64,000 nt of DNA from Cristatella mucedo (GCA_009760855.2 WPIO01000060.1:2448501-2512500), one strand, 5' to 3'. Counted from the first letter of the stretch, positions 11,781 through 22,539 are shown. Numbers and translations are program-made. Notes: generated from the sequence alone by a model not told the origin.

Positions 11781-12880
11781 TTATTACAGATAGGATTTCA
11801 GGTGAATGTACTGATGGGCTTAGTGAGGTTCAAGGCCAACGATACTACAATTTCAAGATTTGCGAGTTTCCAATGGGCGCATTGAAGACATTGGAAGTTT
11901 ATTGTTAGTCTTTAAGACTTGTACTATAATACAAAGCTCTAAAAACCTATCATTCTGATCCAGAGATTTCATGTATTTTACAAAATTTCGTGATGATTTT
12001 GTTTTCTCCGAGTTTCTCAAAGACTTAAAAACAGGTACTATGAAAAACTTAAAGTCAGAAGCTAACTCTAAAAAATTTAAAATGAACAAACGAATTGAAA
12101 AGACATTAGGCCATGGACAGGTTTCTAGTTTTATTTAAGTAGCAGAATTTCTACTGGAAGTCTGGACTGGAAAGTTTTATAAATCACCGAGTTTGACTGT
12201 AAAAATACATCTGTTAGAATTCATATTTAAATGAAATCAAGATAACTTGCTGTTATTAATCCTCGTGGATAGTTATAAACAGGATAAGTAGCAATGAATT
12301 TAATAATTTAAACAATGAAAGATCTTTGTATATAATAAAGTCAGTTATAGAATTAATTAATATCAACATGTAATTAACTTCTATCCCAGAATTAAAGTTA
12401 GTAATATTGAAGGAGTAAATACAGGAGAATAAAATTTATGATAGTAATTATTAACTATCACTTCTTTATCATCTTTCGTATTAATTATAACCCGCTGTTT
12501 TTATTTCATATGGCATCTTTGTTTTATATATATCCGTATTTTCAAACTAGGCCGTCTTAAATTTTGATTTTCAACAACATAACTAATTGTTTTGCTAACA
12601 TTATACATATAACCATTCGCAGCTTTATATAGATCTGTCATTTTCAGTTTTATCTCTGAGTAAATTGTTTTTTTATTTGTACATAAACTAACCTGGATAA
12701 AGAATTGTCACAATTCTGTCCTAAATTAAGTAGTCTTGTACTCTTAGGTTGCCATACATTGAAAAGCGTACTACATTTCCAACATGAATGAATGGGTGAG
12801 TCTTTTCTAAAAATGTCTTCAAAGTATTACCTGTTGAAAAAAAAACTATTGTAGGACCACCGTTCTCAATCTCTATTTTA
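11780..12880. other. AT-rich part of the virus-like element, no gene named
   Basis: Very AT-rich sequence with short broken frames on both strands, such as a 78-codon minus-strand frame at 11853-12089. It probably holds remains of one or more element genes too decayed to read by eye. Confidence 0.4.
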
Positions 12881-13963
12881 AATAACTTAAGTTACACATA
12901 CTCATCTCTTGCTTTCCTGTTTCAACTTTACCATCAATATATTCTTTAGTGGCTTTGTCGTTTCTATTTATAGAACCTAATATCATAACATATTTTTTTA
13001 GAGTTAACTGACAAATCTCTTATTACTTCATCCAAATATATTCTAAGCTAATTATTATTATTAGTAAAAGTTTAACTAACTGAGTCTAATTCATCTACAG
13101 TACTTCCAACGTTTATTACTTTGTTTGAATCAAGATCTGACATTCCTTGCATATCCAAGTACTTTCTTTTTAACACGTATCTTATTGCTATATAAATACT
13201 TATACCTATTTGCATATCGAATAACCCGGCCCGGCTTTGAAGAATGTACTTGGTATTATCTTTTATTTGTATGTAATATATAACGACCAGATCTTTGCTC
13301 TTCTAATCCTAGTCCTGCTGATGAGGGAGACTTAAGTACATTAGTTCCAACACCGGGAATCTCATGTCTTGCTCCAGCTACAAGTATTCTTCTAGGAAGT
13401 ACGGTATCTAATAAATTAGTAATTTATGTTCTCCAGCTTGTCATTCCAAATATTTCTGTAGTTAATGAACTATCCATTGTTCCGAGAAATGTTGCACTTA
13501 TAATATTCCCTTTTAATATTTTTCTTAGATAACCAAGATTACCTCCGTCATTAGGATCAACAGGGTCACTTGTATTGAAAATTGCATTACCTCTCATATT
13601 TAAGTTGCCATTCAGAGTATCGCCAACGTTACCAAATTTTTTATCTAAATAGTATTTTTTTGGAAGACCTTCATTAAAATACGGAGACTCACTATTATTA
13701 ATTAAGCCCCTTGCAGTTAAAGCCCCACTATTTTCTCCACCCGTTAATGATAACTTAGTGTCAGCATAGGCTTTGTTAGCAGCATCACTTCGATTAATAA
13801 GATTAACAAGATTTATCAAACGATATTTATTCATATCAATGTCCCCGTCTGATGTAGTTCCTCTAGAAAATTGACTAACACAATTTGTATATATGTACTT
13901 CCGGTTTACTGCATCTCTAGGATCAACTGGATCATCTAGGTTTTTTATTTAATTCTGATTCAT
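12880..13963 (-). pseudogene. tail-fibre-like repeat protein relic (second gene)
   Basis: Read on the minus strand, an ATG at 13963 is followed by an in-frame TAA at codon 5 and then by repeated modules of the kind N-x-I-x-N-L-x-x-P-V-D-x-x-D-A-x-N-x-x-Y. Examples are IKNLDDPVDPRDAVNRKYI (about 13890-13946), RLINLVNLINRSDAANKAYA (about 13760-13825), NTSDPVDPNDGGNLGYLRK (about 13520-13590), SNKVINVGSTVDELDSV (about 13085-13140) and GSINRNDKATKEYIDGK (about 12935-12990). Modules like these are well known in phage tail fibres. Frameshifts break the gene, including one near 13430. The likely original role was adhesion or a virion fibre, by inference. Confidence 0.6.
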
Positions 13964-14014
13964 ATTAGGTGAGCATGAAAGTATTTCACCTGTCCTTCAA
14001 ATATAATTATTTGC

Positions 14015-14663
14015 TTAATAACATTTTCTTCTGTAATAAATTGAAATTTTATATACTAAAATCACAAAAGATTCTACAAATAAAACTAAAATATCATCTA
14101 CAAATTGATTAATCACACATCTGCGTGAGCCATCTATTGCTATTGCTAAAACTAAAGTGTCAGAGACGTCGTAAGTAGTATCACTTCTTAAATAAATTAA
14201 CAGATCTTTTTTATCGCTTGACCATAATACACTAGATATAGTACCAACGTTGTTTGCTGTACCCGATATGAAATTAGGAACAGGAGTAGCAAATCCGATT
14301 TTATTTCCCTTATTACTAACCAAAGGTATATCAGCAGGAAATAGTTGTGAAACCGAACTTTCCTTTTCTGTTCCATTAGCGTAAATACTAAAACACAGGC
14401 TACCTAACTCAAGTAAACTAGGAAAGCTTGTTACCCTAATATATCTAAAGTAGCAATGTTGTTTATAACTATCGACTAGACTACTACTTACTACGCTAGA
14501 ATTAAAGTCCTTCAAACAAGTAATATTGTTTAGTCTGAGGATCAGTGTTCCATTAGAAATACCATTTAAGAACTGTTTCATACTCTTTAGTAAATCATTG
14601 TTAATAATCTTGTATGGATGATTACTCCGATAACCAGGTCCAACAACGGAATTGCCAGTAATA

Positions 14664-14692
<29 letters not shown>
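14015..14692 (-). pseudogene. possible fibre head or receptor-binding domain, unrecognised
   Basis: A long minus-strand frame is open from just after a TA microsatellite (about 14692) to a stop at 14015, about 225 codons. It includes GNSVVGPGYRSNHPYKIIN, YFRYIRVTSFPSLLELG and VPNFISGTANNVGTISSV. It follows a fibre-like module at 14875-14940 and precedes the second fibre gene, so it could be the globular end of a first fibre protein. It is one of the longest intact frames in the AT-rich block. The function is inferred from position and general character only. Confidence 0.45.

Positions 14693-14700
<8 letters not shown>
14666..14700. repeat. (TA)n microsatellite
   Basis: A short run of alternating T and A within the virus-like element separates the fibre-like module upstream from the long frame downstream on the minus strand. 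Confidence 0.9.
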
Positions 14701-14704
<4 letters not shown>

Positions 14705-14804
14705 TAAATATAAATATAATAGTTATATTAACACAATTAGGTTGTGATACAAGTATTACATGATTCTTTGGTAGAAAAGCACTGCAATCACTAACTGAAG
14801 CCAT

Positions 14805-14960
14805 TTCTCCAGAAACACTGTTTTGCTGCGTTATTTCCTAAGTCAGAACCTAAAGCATAATCTAGTGTTATTGCATCAGAATAATCAACTGCTTCGCCTA
14901 GGTTTTTTATTTTATTAAAATTAGAATCAAAATCATTAAAAAATTGACAATAGATTTTTT
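14805..14960 (-). pseudogene. tail-fibre-like module (first gene, N-terminal part)
   Basis: On the minus strand the DNA reads NKIKNLGEAVDYSDAITLDY and then ALGSDLGNNAA before the frame breaks. It is the same module type as in the gene at 12.9-13.96 kb (I-K-N-L-x-x-x-V-D-x-x-D-A). The 5' side is cut off by the LINE fragment that starts near 14985. Confidence 0.55.
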
Positions 14961-14984
14961 GAATATTGTTTATTCTATTATCAG

Positions 14985-15666
14985 CTCAAAATCTAGTTGT
15001 CATGTTCCAAAGTGACCTCTCGTTAGACGACCCCATCAGCTCCACAACCAAGTATGCCTACTTTCAGCTAAATTACATTGCTAAAATTCGGGCTTGTGTA
15101 GATAAGGATACTGCGTCTAAGTTGGTCCATGCATTTGCGACATCCCTTCATGACTTGTGTAACTCACTGCTTGCTGGCCTACCGGCTTATGCAATCACGA
15201 ACTTTCAGCTGGTGTAAAACTCTGCATCTAGGCTTGTCTGTCGTGGGCATCGCAGTTGCCACCTCACACCACTTCTCGCCGACCTGCACTGGCTACCAGT
15301 CAAGCAATCAATCGACTTCAAGGTTTTGTCGCTCACTTTTAGGTCCCTTCATTATTTGGCTCCAGCCTATCTCTCAGATCTACTCCCCTACCAGGCCAAT
15401 CATTGTACGGCCCGCTTTTCGGAATCCAACAGTTTACCAATGCCTCAAACAAACCTCAAATCCTTTGGAGACCGTGCATAAGTTCGTATGCTGCCAAAGC
15501 CTGGAAATCACTCCCGACTTGGGTCAGAACATCCCCTGACTTGACCACATTTAAAAAGAACTAAAAAACACCTATAGGACAGCATTCAGTGGGTCCCTGT
15601 AATCCATCCTTCATGTGCTTATGCGTGCTGACACTGTGCATGCTGCCACTAAACACACTTGCATGC
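14985..15666 (+). mobile_element. LINE family B fragment, truncated at both ends
   Basis: The piece encodes the region from LSLDDPISSTTKYAYFQLNY through LADLHWLPVKQ-like sequence to the 3' UTR words of family B. It stops at CACTTGCATG without the usual tail. Loss of the 3' end is unusual for LINE insertion and suggests a later deletion or rearrangement. A 10 bp direct repeat, GTCAGATTTA, lies just beyond the right edge. Confidence 0.85.
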
Positions 15667-15763
15667 GTCAGATTTACTAGGTCAGATTTACCTGTATTGC
15701 AAATAAGTGATTCATTTTTTTGGCTTACGTAGTTCATCCTTAGCAAATCCTTCTATGAAGTTT

Positions 15764-16120
15764 TCAATTCCTAATTATTTTATATATTTTAGTATTTCTG
15801 TGTCTGTCAAAGAAGAACTTTTTTAAACTGCTTATAGTCTTTCTTAGTTCAGCAAGTGGTTCTTTTTTAGTAACTACGCTAGCTTTCCTTCGTTTACCAT
15901 GCGTTAGAACGCCTGAGCCTCTTAGTTTACCGTGTGTTAAAACTCCAGAACCTTCTACGCTAGTGTTTCTCAGTTTAAGAAACTCTGACTTGTGTTCCCC
16001 GACAGAACAGATTGCTTTCGTCATTCCTCTTAGATATTTTGCGTTTTGTATTTCATCAGGTTTTCTGTGAAGATTGTCCGTAGGTTTTTTGCACTTCAAG
16101 ATATATATATTAGATTCCAT
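15764..16120 (-). CDS. small basic protein of the virus-like element, unrecognised
   Basis: An ATG at 16120 opens a minus-strand frame of 118 codons, beginning MESNIYILKCKKPTDNL. The frame is also open upstream to 16207, but that part reaches the edge of the AT-rich block. The protein is lysine- and arginine-rich and contains two tandem copies of an 11-residue unit, GSGVLTHGKLR and GSGVLTHGKRR, encoded by a 33 bp tandem repeat near 15890-15955. A basic tail (ISSLKKFFFDRHRNTKIYK) follows. This is one of the few intact frames in the block. It could be a core or nucleic-acid-binding protein, but no family is recognised. Confidence 0.4.
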   Translation of the reverse strand: MESNIYILKCKKPTDNLHRKPDEIQNAKYLRGMTKAICSVGEHKSEFLKLRNTSVEGSGVLTHGKLRGSGVLTHGKRRKASVVTKKEPLAELRKTISSLKKFFFDRHRNTKIYKIIRN

Positions 16121-16209
16121 TTCAATAATATAAAAACATTCGTAGTATAGGAAATAACCTTGCAAGTTCGTGCTTTTAATTTTGAACAAGTTCCAGGGCT
16201 CTGCCACAC

Positions 16210-17655
16210 AGGTCTAAACTTTTTGTAGAAGATGCAAATTGAATTTTGCATGTGCGCCTTCATCGCAACGAGCAATGAAAGGAGAGTGACTGGGATGAAC
16301 TGGAAGCACGGGCCTTCATTTCGTCTGAGGCATTCAGTCAGAGGAGGAGTGGCCCGATGGCAGAAATCCAGGTCGTTTGCCGACGTTCGCAGCACACCGA
16401 GTGGTAAAGGCGGAGCAATCGCAGATTCCGAGCAGCATCAGGCGAAATTAAATTGGCCAAGAGTTTATAACGTCATTGCACGGGAGCCCTGGCTAGCTAT
16501 GAAGAGTATGGAAGCTCGACCCCTGCCATAGAATTGTAATTAGCATCTGCTAATTTATAGCGTCCGTCTGAAAAACTCGCTCCTAACGCCTCATGCAGAG
16601 AGAAATCGGATTCACGTGGTGAAATTCTAGCCATCCTAGGTCGCTAGTGTCGTACAGCTTACTTTTCCGGCTAAACCATAGCTTTCCTTACCCGAATCGT
16701 AAGCTTTGCATGCAGTCTTAAAATATATGAGTCTGAGTTGCCGTCGTTCTTTCTTTGGGGTAAAAGCCGGTCTTTTGGAGTGACTATCAACAGCCATAGT
16801 ACAAGACCTGACTTAGGCCTGCGTCAATCTTCTTGTAGATAACTCTAGAATATCAGGACGCACTGTCGTGCTCAAGTTCAAAAGCAAACATGTTCAGGTC
16901 AGAGCAGAAAAGGTGATGGCCATTCTGCCTTCAAGCGGCGCAGCGACTTTGGTTCTGATTGTAAAGGCAGCCGAGTACTTCAAACCTGTTGGCCAAACGT
17001 GTGGCTGCAGCTTTTCACAGAGCCAGGCAACATATCTCAATGCTTTAACGCCCCGAATGACGATAGTTGTGTTACGGTTTATCTGGCGGCGCAATTTGAA
17101 TCCGAGTTCAGGCATATTTCCTAAATTTTGCTCGAGCTCATAGTTTCATTTGAATATTTAAACTCAGCAAGTTTTTTCGAAGGATCAAACAGCTTAGAAG
17201 AACGTGAGCCGTGACCCCCCCAGAGCCTAGAATAATTGCCATTCACCAGATTGCCGGCGAATGGGCCTGCTGGTGGCCGCAGGAAAACCTGGCTCTGAAA
17301 GCAAAGCTCTGACGCGGCCTCAGGCAAATTATTATTACTATTATTATTATTATTGGTATTGCTCTTGCTCCGCGGCAAATTGGTCCCACCCCGGCAGCAG
17401 CAGCCTCGAGACGTGGAAACAACCAGCCGCGGCAGCTACAAACGTCCAAAGTCCCTAATAATTTGAGTAAGGGGAATCCCTGAGTTAATGAAATAGCATA
17501 AATCTATGCGTGACGTCACAGATGGCAAGGATTTGTTTGGCCGTCGTACTTTCATCTAAGCGTACCCGATTTCGGTGACATTTCCTACCTGAAAGTTGGC
17601 CGAATTCGCAGAGCTGGCAAAATGTGCTTATCTAAAGACGAGTCGTTTGGAGCAG
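16210..17655. other. intergenic, nothing recognised
   Basis: Base composition returns to the level of the host DNA. Open frames of 60-99 codons exist on both strands but none has recognisable features. An ATT run lies at about 17333-17355. Confidence 0.5.
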
Positions 17656-17659
17656 TGCG

Positions 17660-18325
17660 CATAATAATAACAATAATAATAATAATACACTTAATAAAGC
17701 GCCCTCAGAGAACTCGATCACTCTTTCTAGGCGCTTCACATTTGCAGAAAAGGAAGCGCGAACGAATGGTTAGTGGTAGCATGCTCAATGAATTACAAGA
17801 ATAACGAGGTTAGGGGCCACATGAACTTGGTCAGCATCCAAGTGTAGTTAGTGGTAGCATGCACAGTGTCAGCATGCATAAGCATATATGGGACGCATCA
17901 CAGGGACCTACTAAATGCTGTGATAAATATATGCATCTTTAGTTTCTTTTTAAATGTGGTCAAGCAGGGAGACGTCGTGACGTAAGTCGGGAGTGAGTTC
18001 CAGGCTTTGGGAGCAAACGGACTAAAGGCACTATCTCCAAAGGATTCGAGGTTTGTACGAGGTATAGGTAAGCAATTAGATTCCGAAAAGCGAGTGGTAC
18101 GATGCTTAGCCTGGTGTGGCAGTAAATCTGATTGGTAGGCTGCAGTCAAAGAATGAAGGGACCTAAAAGTGAGTGACAAAAAATTTAAGTCGATGCGTTG
18201 CTTGACTGGGAGCCAGTGCAGGTCGGCGATATGTGGTGTGATCTGGCAGCTGCGATACTCACGATAGACTACCTTGCTGAAGTGTTTTGCCCCACTGAAG
18301 TGCCTGAATGCACAGGCCGTAGTTA
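17660..18325 (-). mobile_element. LINE family B 3' end
   Basis: Minus-strand orientation: the AAT run at the left is the complement of the ATT tail. A 144-codon frame (17898-18332) includes ADLHWLPVKQRIDLNFLSLT and RTTRFSESNCLPIPRTN, the C-terminal end of the reverse transcriptase ORF. The 5' part of the element is absent, as is usual for incomplete reverse transcription. Confidence 0.9.
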
Positions 18326-18734
18326 AGGGCATGTGCGGCCGCAGTGGGATCCGATCTGAACCGACCGGATATCAAGTTCTTTATTTGGCGGTACTTGAAG
18401 ATGGCAGTACTCTTAAAGCCATGTGCCCCCACGGCGACTAACTCGTGGATTCAAGAATCGGCCAATTTCTGTGGCAGCGCAGGATCACAGGATGACTCTC
18501 TGTGACTGGGCATCACTTTGGCGCCTTTTACTTGCTTCGCCCTGTTACAGATTACTGTTACAGACAAAGGAGAGATTTGAACTGGTACTAGCTGGTCTGT
18601 GGGACTCGCGGTCAAGGATGTAGACCAGGCAACCCCATCGTCCATAATCTTCGGCAAACACACCGCACGAGTGGAATCGTCACAGACGCCATCATTGTAA
18701 TGGTGACTCCCGATCGTCATTCTGCAGACCTACA

Positions 18735-18768
18735 AAGAGAGAGAGAGAGAGAGAGAGAGATGGAAGGA

Positions 18769-18835
<67 letters not shown>

Positions 18836-18880
18836 AGTGAGTGAGTCAGAAAGAGAGTGTGAGTGAGTGAGTGAGTGAGT

Positions 18881-18925
<45 letters not shown>

Positions 18926-18950
18926 TGAGGGAAAGAGTAAGTGAGTGAGT

Positions 18951-18991
<41 letters not shown>

Positions 18992-19035
18992 AGGGAGAGG
19001 GAGAGCGAGAGAGAGAAAGGGAACGAGAGAGAGAG
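18735..19035. repeat. (GA)n microsatellite array with GAGT steps
   Basis: Purine-rich array of GA, GAGT and GGGAGA units forming the left edge of duplicate 1. A related array forms the left edge of duplicate 2, so the duplication boundary lies within it. The Arg/Glu frames over it are artefacts. Confidence 0.95.
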
Positions 19036-19544
19036 CGGCGGCGGCGGTTACTGCTGCCGACTAGTGCCTGTGAAAGGCATGCAGAGCATGGTGGTTAAAG
19101 CGTCACAGTGGCGTGGCGACGGTCGTGCGACAACGCTAGCACTGGCACTCGCACAGCCCACCAGCGTCGGAGGTGGAAAATAAGGCTGCTGACGAGCAGA
19201 CGCGTCGGACCGGAGACCGTCTAGCCCGGCGGCCATAGAACTGAGAGGCTTCGGAGCCTAAAGCACAATCAGATTCCAGATGTAGGCACTCTTTGTACAA
19301 GAAGCTCGAAAATTATCCAGCTTTCAGCAGCCGAGCTAAAAGTGGCTATGCTCGGCACGTGGCTTAAAGCTGAACTAAATCCCCTGGCTAGAAGAGGCTG
19401 TTGAATCAGCTACTATTTTTTAAAATTTTTTTTAGGTACTTTCATTTGTTGCATACTGTTAGGAAAGCATGCTGCCCTCAATGCAGACTTAAAAAATACT
19501 AGCTGATTTAACTGATACTTTAGTACGGCGACAGATGAGCCTTT

Positions 19545-19705
19545 ACGGCTATCACAACAGCTTGCCGTGGCAATAAAGGATCGCCCAACGCAGCATTTGA
19601 ACCCACGACTTCGGGACCGAGGTCATGAAAAGCAAACGCCTTACTAACGGCTACCAACACTACATTGAAAAAGTCCCACGAGTGGTGGCCAGATATGGTA
19701 GGCAA
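19545..19705 (-). mobile_element. tRNA-like SINE relic
   Basis: The minus strand shows an A-box-like TGGTAGCCGTTAGTAAGG (19639-19656) and a B-box-like GGGTTCAAATGC (about 19593-19604). They are about 33 bp apart, close to the spacing in a tRNA gene. The same sequence is in duplicate 2 near 47.95 kb. I could not fold a convincing complete cloverleaf, so a SINE relic is preferred to a tRNA gene. Confidence 0.5.
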
Positions 19706-19846
19706 CACAAACTGCTCTGCCCAGGAAAATGCCTAAATATGCACGAGGCAAAGTATCCACGACGCACAAGAGCAATCGGCAAGCCATTTCAGCGTCCACT
19801 GCTGTGAAGCCCAGCAAGGTGGAGCAGAAGACAAGTTCAAACAGGC

Positions 19847-20735
19847 TAATAATAATAATAATAATAATGCACTTGATAAAAGGCCCTCAAAGAACTTAAT
19901 CTCTCTCTCTAGGCGCTTTGCATTTGCTGCAAAGGGAAATGAAATTGCATGGTGAGTAAAATCATGCTTGACAAACAAACAAAAAGAATAACATGGTTAG
20001 GGGTGACATGCACAGGGTCAGCATGCAAATGTGGTTAGTGGCAGCATGCACAATGTCAGCACGCATAAGCACATCAAGGACGAACAAATCACAGGGACCC
20101 ACTAAATGCTGTCCTAAATAGGTGTGTTTTTAAATTCTTTCTAAATGTGGTCAGGTCAGGGGATGTTCTGACGCAGGTTGGGAGAGAGTTCCGGGCTTTG
20201 GGAGCATACGAACTAAATGCATGGTCTCCAAAGGATTTGAGGTTTGTACGAGGTATTGGTAAACAGTTGGATTCCGAAAAGCGAGTGGTACGATGTTTGG
20301 CCTGATGGGGGAGTATATTTGAGAGATAGGCTGGAGCCAAAGAATAAAGTGACCTAAAAGTGAGCGACAAAACCTTGAAGTCAATACGTCGCTTGACTGG
20401 TAGCCAGTGCAGGTCGGCGAGAAGTGGAGTAATGTGGTTACTGCGACGCTCACGACAGACAAGCCTAGCTGCGGAGTTTTGCACCAGCTGCAATCGCCTG
20501 ATCGCACATGCCAGTAGGCCAGCGAGCAGTGAGTTGCGGGAGTCGAGACGGGATGTCACGAATGCATGGACCAACTTGGACGTGGTATCCTTATCTAAAC
20601 AAGCCAAAATTTTTAGCAATGTTATGAAGCTGAAAATAGGCAGATTTGACTGTGGAGTGGATTTGGTCGTCTAGCGAGAGGTCGCTTTGGAATATGACAC
20701 CTAGATTTCGAGCTGATTGAACTGGAGATATGCTA
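19847..20735 (-). mobile_element. LINE family B insertion, copy 1 only
   Basis: A long minus-strand frame (20089-20619, 176 codons) includes NSAARLVCRERRSNHITPLL and the rest of the family B C-terminal reverse transcriptase region, followed by the 3' UTR and an AAT/ATT tail. Duplicate 2 lacks it at the equivalent site (48275-48285), so it arrived after the duplication or was lost from copy 2. Only about four bases of target duplication can be argued. Confidence 0.9.
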
Positions 20736-21795
20736 GTCAACTATTGCTACTTCGAAGCACGAGACCAGAGTGGCTACCTAAAGTATGCAATGAGATGTGC
20801 CTCCAGCCCTAACTTATCATGGAAGAGGGTTGTGAATGCACAGAACTACTACCACCGCGCCATCTAGCGAGATACGACGGCAGTGGCACTTCTAGCCGGC
20901 ATCAGTCGACAGGTGAGAAGCCAGCAAGAAAAGCCAATGGAATACAAACTATTACCGTGGATGAAGGGGACTGATTCCCCTTAAAATTTAAATTTTCCAC
21001 GATTGAATCTGTAGCCTTCTAACTCGTTATCTGATTCTTATATGTGGACCTCGTAGTGTCACCTAAACATGGACTCGCGTCTTCGACGATCGCGCCGGAT
21101 GACTCGTCCGCCATGTTTTCAAAGCAAAGATTAAGGCGTGCACGTGACCGAGCCTACGATTTGTCTTTTTTTCGGTGTTTTTTGATACGCGTTTAAGAAG
21201 TCGTATCACGCTCAGCTTCCGAATCTTCGTCCAGTTGTCTCTCGTCTCCCCTTGTCTCTCGGACAGCTACGCCCCTGTTCTTGGCGGCGTATGCATGGAA
21301 AACGTGAGCAGGCAGAAAGCAGGACGGAAGCCAATCTCTCACGCAAAGACAGGTTGAAAGGCTATAATTAAAGATTTGAGTTTCCGAAAAATTTGCGTGT
21401 GGTAATCGACGACGAATGCAAATTATGAAAACCACTCGGATTCCAGACGTAGTTCTCATCAACCTTCAGGTTCACCGACTGAGGGCTGGAGCGCAGCCAG
21501 CGAGGTGATAGGGAGCAGCATCACGGCGTCGTCGGAGGCGCCCAATTAGGAGGCTCGGGCGCTCAGATGCTCCACCATGTCAGCCAGAACGGACCATGAG
21601 GAGACCCAACGGTTCGGAAGTCGACCAGCCGGAGTGGGCCGCCGCCGTTCGCCCCCGCACACACCCGCCAAAGAAAGGCCAACTTTCTCAAGTCAAACTT
21701 ACATCCGAAGTCGCTAATTACGTCGGGCGGCTTGTAAGTCCAACGACGACGAGTTGTTTGGCATAGAAACCCGTGTTCATTTCCTTCGCGGCGCG
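20735..21795. other. duplicated non-coding sequence
   Basis: Matches 48280-49385 in duplicate 2 with scattered substitutions and small indels. No conserved open frame is seen when the copies are compared. It lies 3' of the predicted secreted-protein gene. Confidence 0.6.
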
Positions 21796-21798
21796 AAT

Positions 21799-22432
21799 TA
21801 ATAATAATAATAATAATATTGCACTTGATAAAGCGCCCTCAGAGAACTTAATCTCTTTCTAGGCGCTTTACATTTGCTGCAAAGTGATACGCAATAGAAT
21901 AGTAAGTAAAATCATGCTTGAAAAACAAACAAAATGAACAATATGGTTAGGGGTGACATGCACAGGGTCAGCATGCAAATGTGGTTAGTGGCAGCATGCA
22001 CAGTGTCAGCACGCATAAGCACAACAAGGACGAATCACAGGGACCCACTAAATGCTGTCCTAAATAGGTGTTTTTAAGTTTCTTTTAAATGTGGTCAGGT
22101 CAGGGGATGTTCCGACGCAGGTCGGGAGGGAGTTCTAGGCTTTGGGAGCATACGAGCTAAATGCACGGTCTCCAAAGGATTTAAGGTTTGTACGAGGTAT
22201 TTCTAGACTGTTGGATTCCGAAAAGCGAGTGGTACGATGCTTTGCCTGATGGGGTAGTATATCTGAAAGATAGGCTGGAACCATAGAATGAAGAGACCTA
22301 AAAGTGAGCGATAAAACCTTGAAGTCAATCCGTTGCTTCACTGGTAGCCAGTGCAGGTCGGCGAGAAGTGGTGTGATGTGGCAACTGTGACGCTCACGAC
22401 AGACAAGCCTAGCTGTGGAGTTTTGCAAATTA
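21799..22432 (-). mobile_element. LINE family B insertion, copy 1 only
   Basis: Tail and 3' UTR at the left, then a frame (22135-22428) with LADLHWLPVKQRIDFKVLSL. Duplicate 2 reads straight through the site (GCGCGAAATAATCGCAGGTG near 49390), giving an empty-site comparison. In copy 1 the flanks are GCGCGAATT and AATCGCAGGTG. Confidence 0.9.
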
Positions 22433-22539
22433 AATGCAATTTAATCGCAGGTGTGGATCGCTGCTCCTGCCAGCGCTGACGACTGTACAAATCGACCGAT
22501 CGGCGTCGATTTAAAAGGACCTTTTTACTCGCTGTGCCC

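Larger units (their letters stand above)
6255..16200. mobile_element. degenerate Maverick/Polinton- or adintovirus-like integrated element
   Basis: Base composition changes abruptly to very AT-rich near 6.25 kb and back near 16.2 kb, with some 200 bp of host-like DNA only where LINEs have inserted. Inside lie a protein-primed family B DNA polymerase relic on the plus strand, tail-fibre-like repeat genes on the minus strand and several unrecognised frames. Nearly every frame is broken by stops and frameshifts, so the element is an old, inactive insertion. No integrase, packaging ATPase, protease, capsid gene or terminal inverted repeat could be recognised, so assignment rests mainly on the polymerase. 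A linear plasmid or another polB-bearing virus is possible. Confidence 0.7.

Noticed and set aside
6255-16200. AT-rich block as bacterial, mitochondrial or plasmid contamination
   Set aside because: Host LINE fragments are inserted within it and the frames are decayed, so it has long been part of the nuclear genome.
16232-16531. 99-codon plus-strand frame just right of the viral island
   Set aside because: No motif, no second copy, and it crosses the composition boundary region.
18736-19183. Arg/Glu-rich frame, and similar Ser/Leu frames at 34.6 and 47.0-47.4 kb
   Set aside because: Pure products of GA-type arrays.
19545-19705. Functional tRNA gene
   Set aside because: A- and B-box-like words exist, but no complete cloverleaf with paired acceptor stem could be drawn, and the duplicate copy diverges in the boxes.
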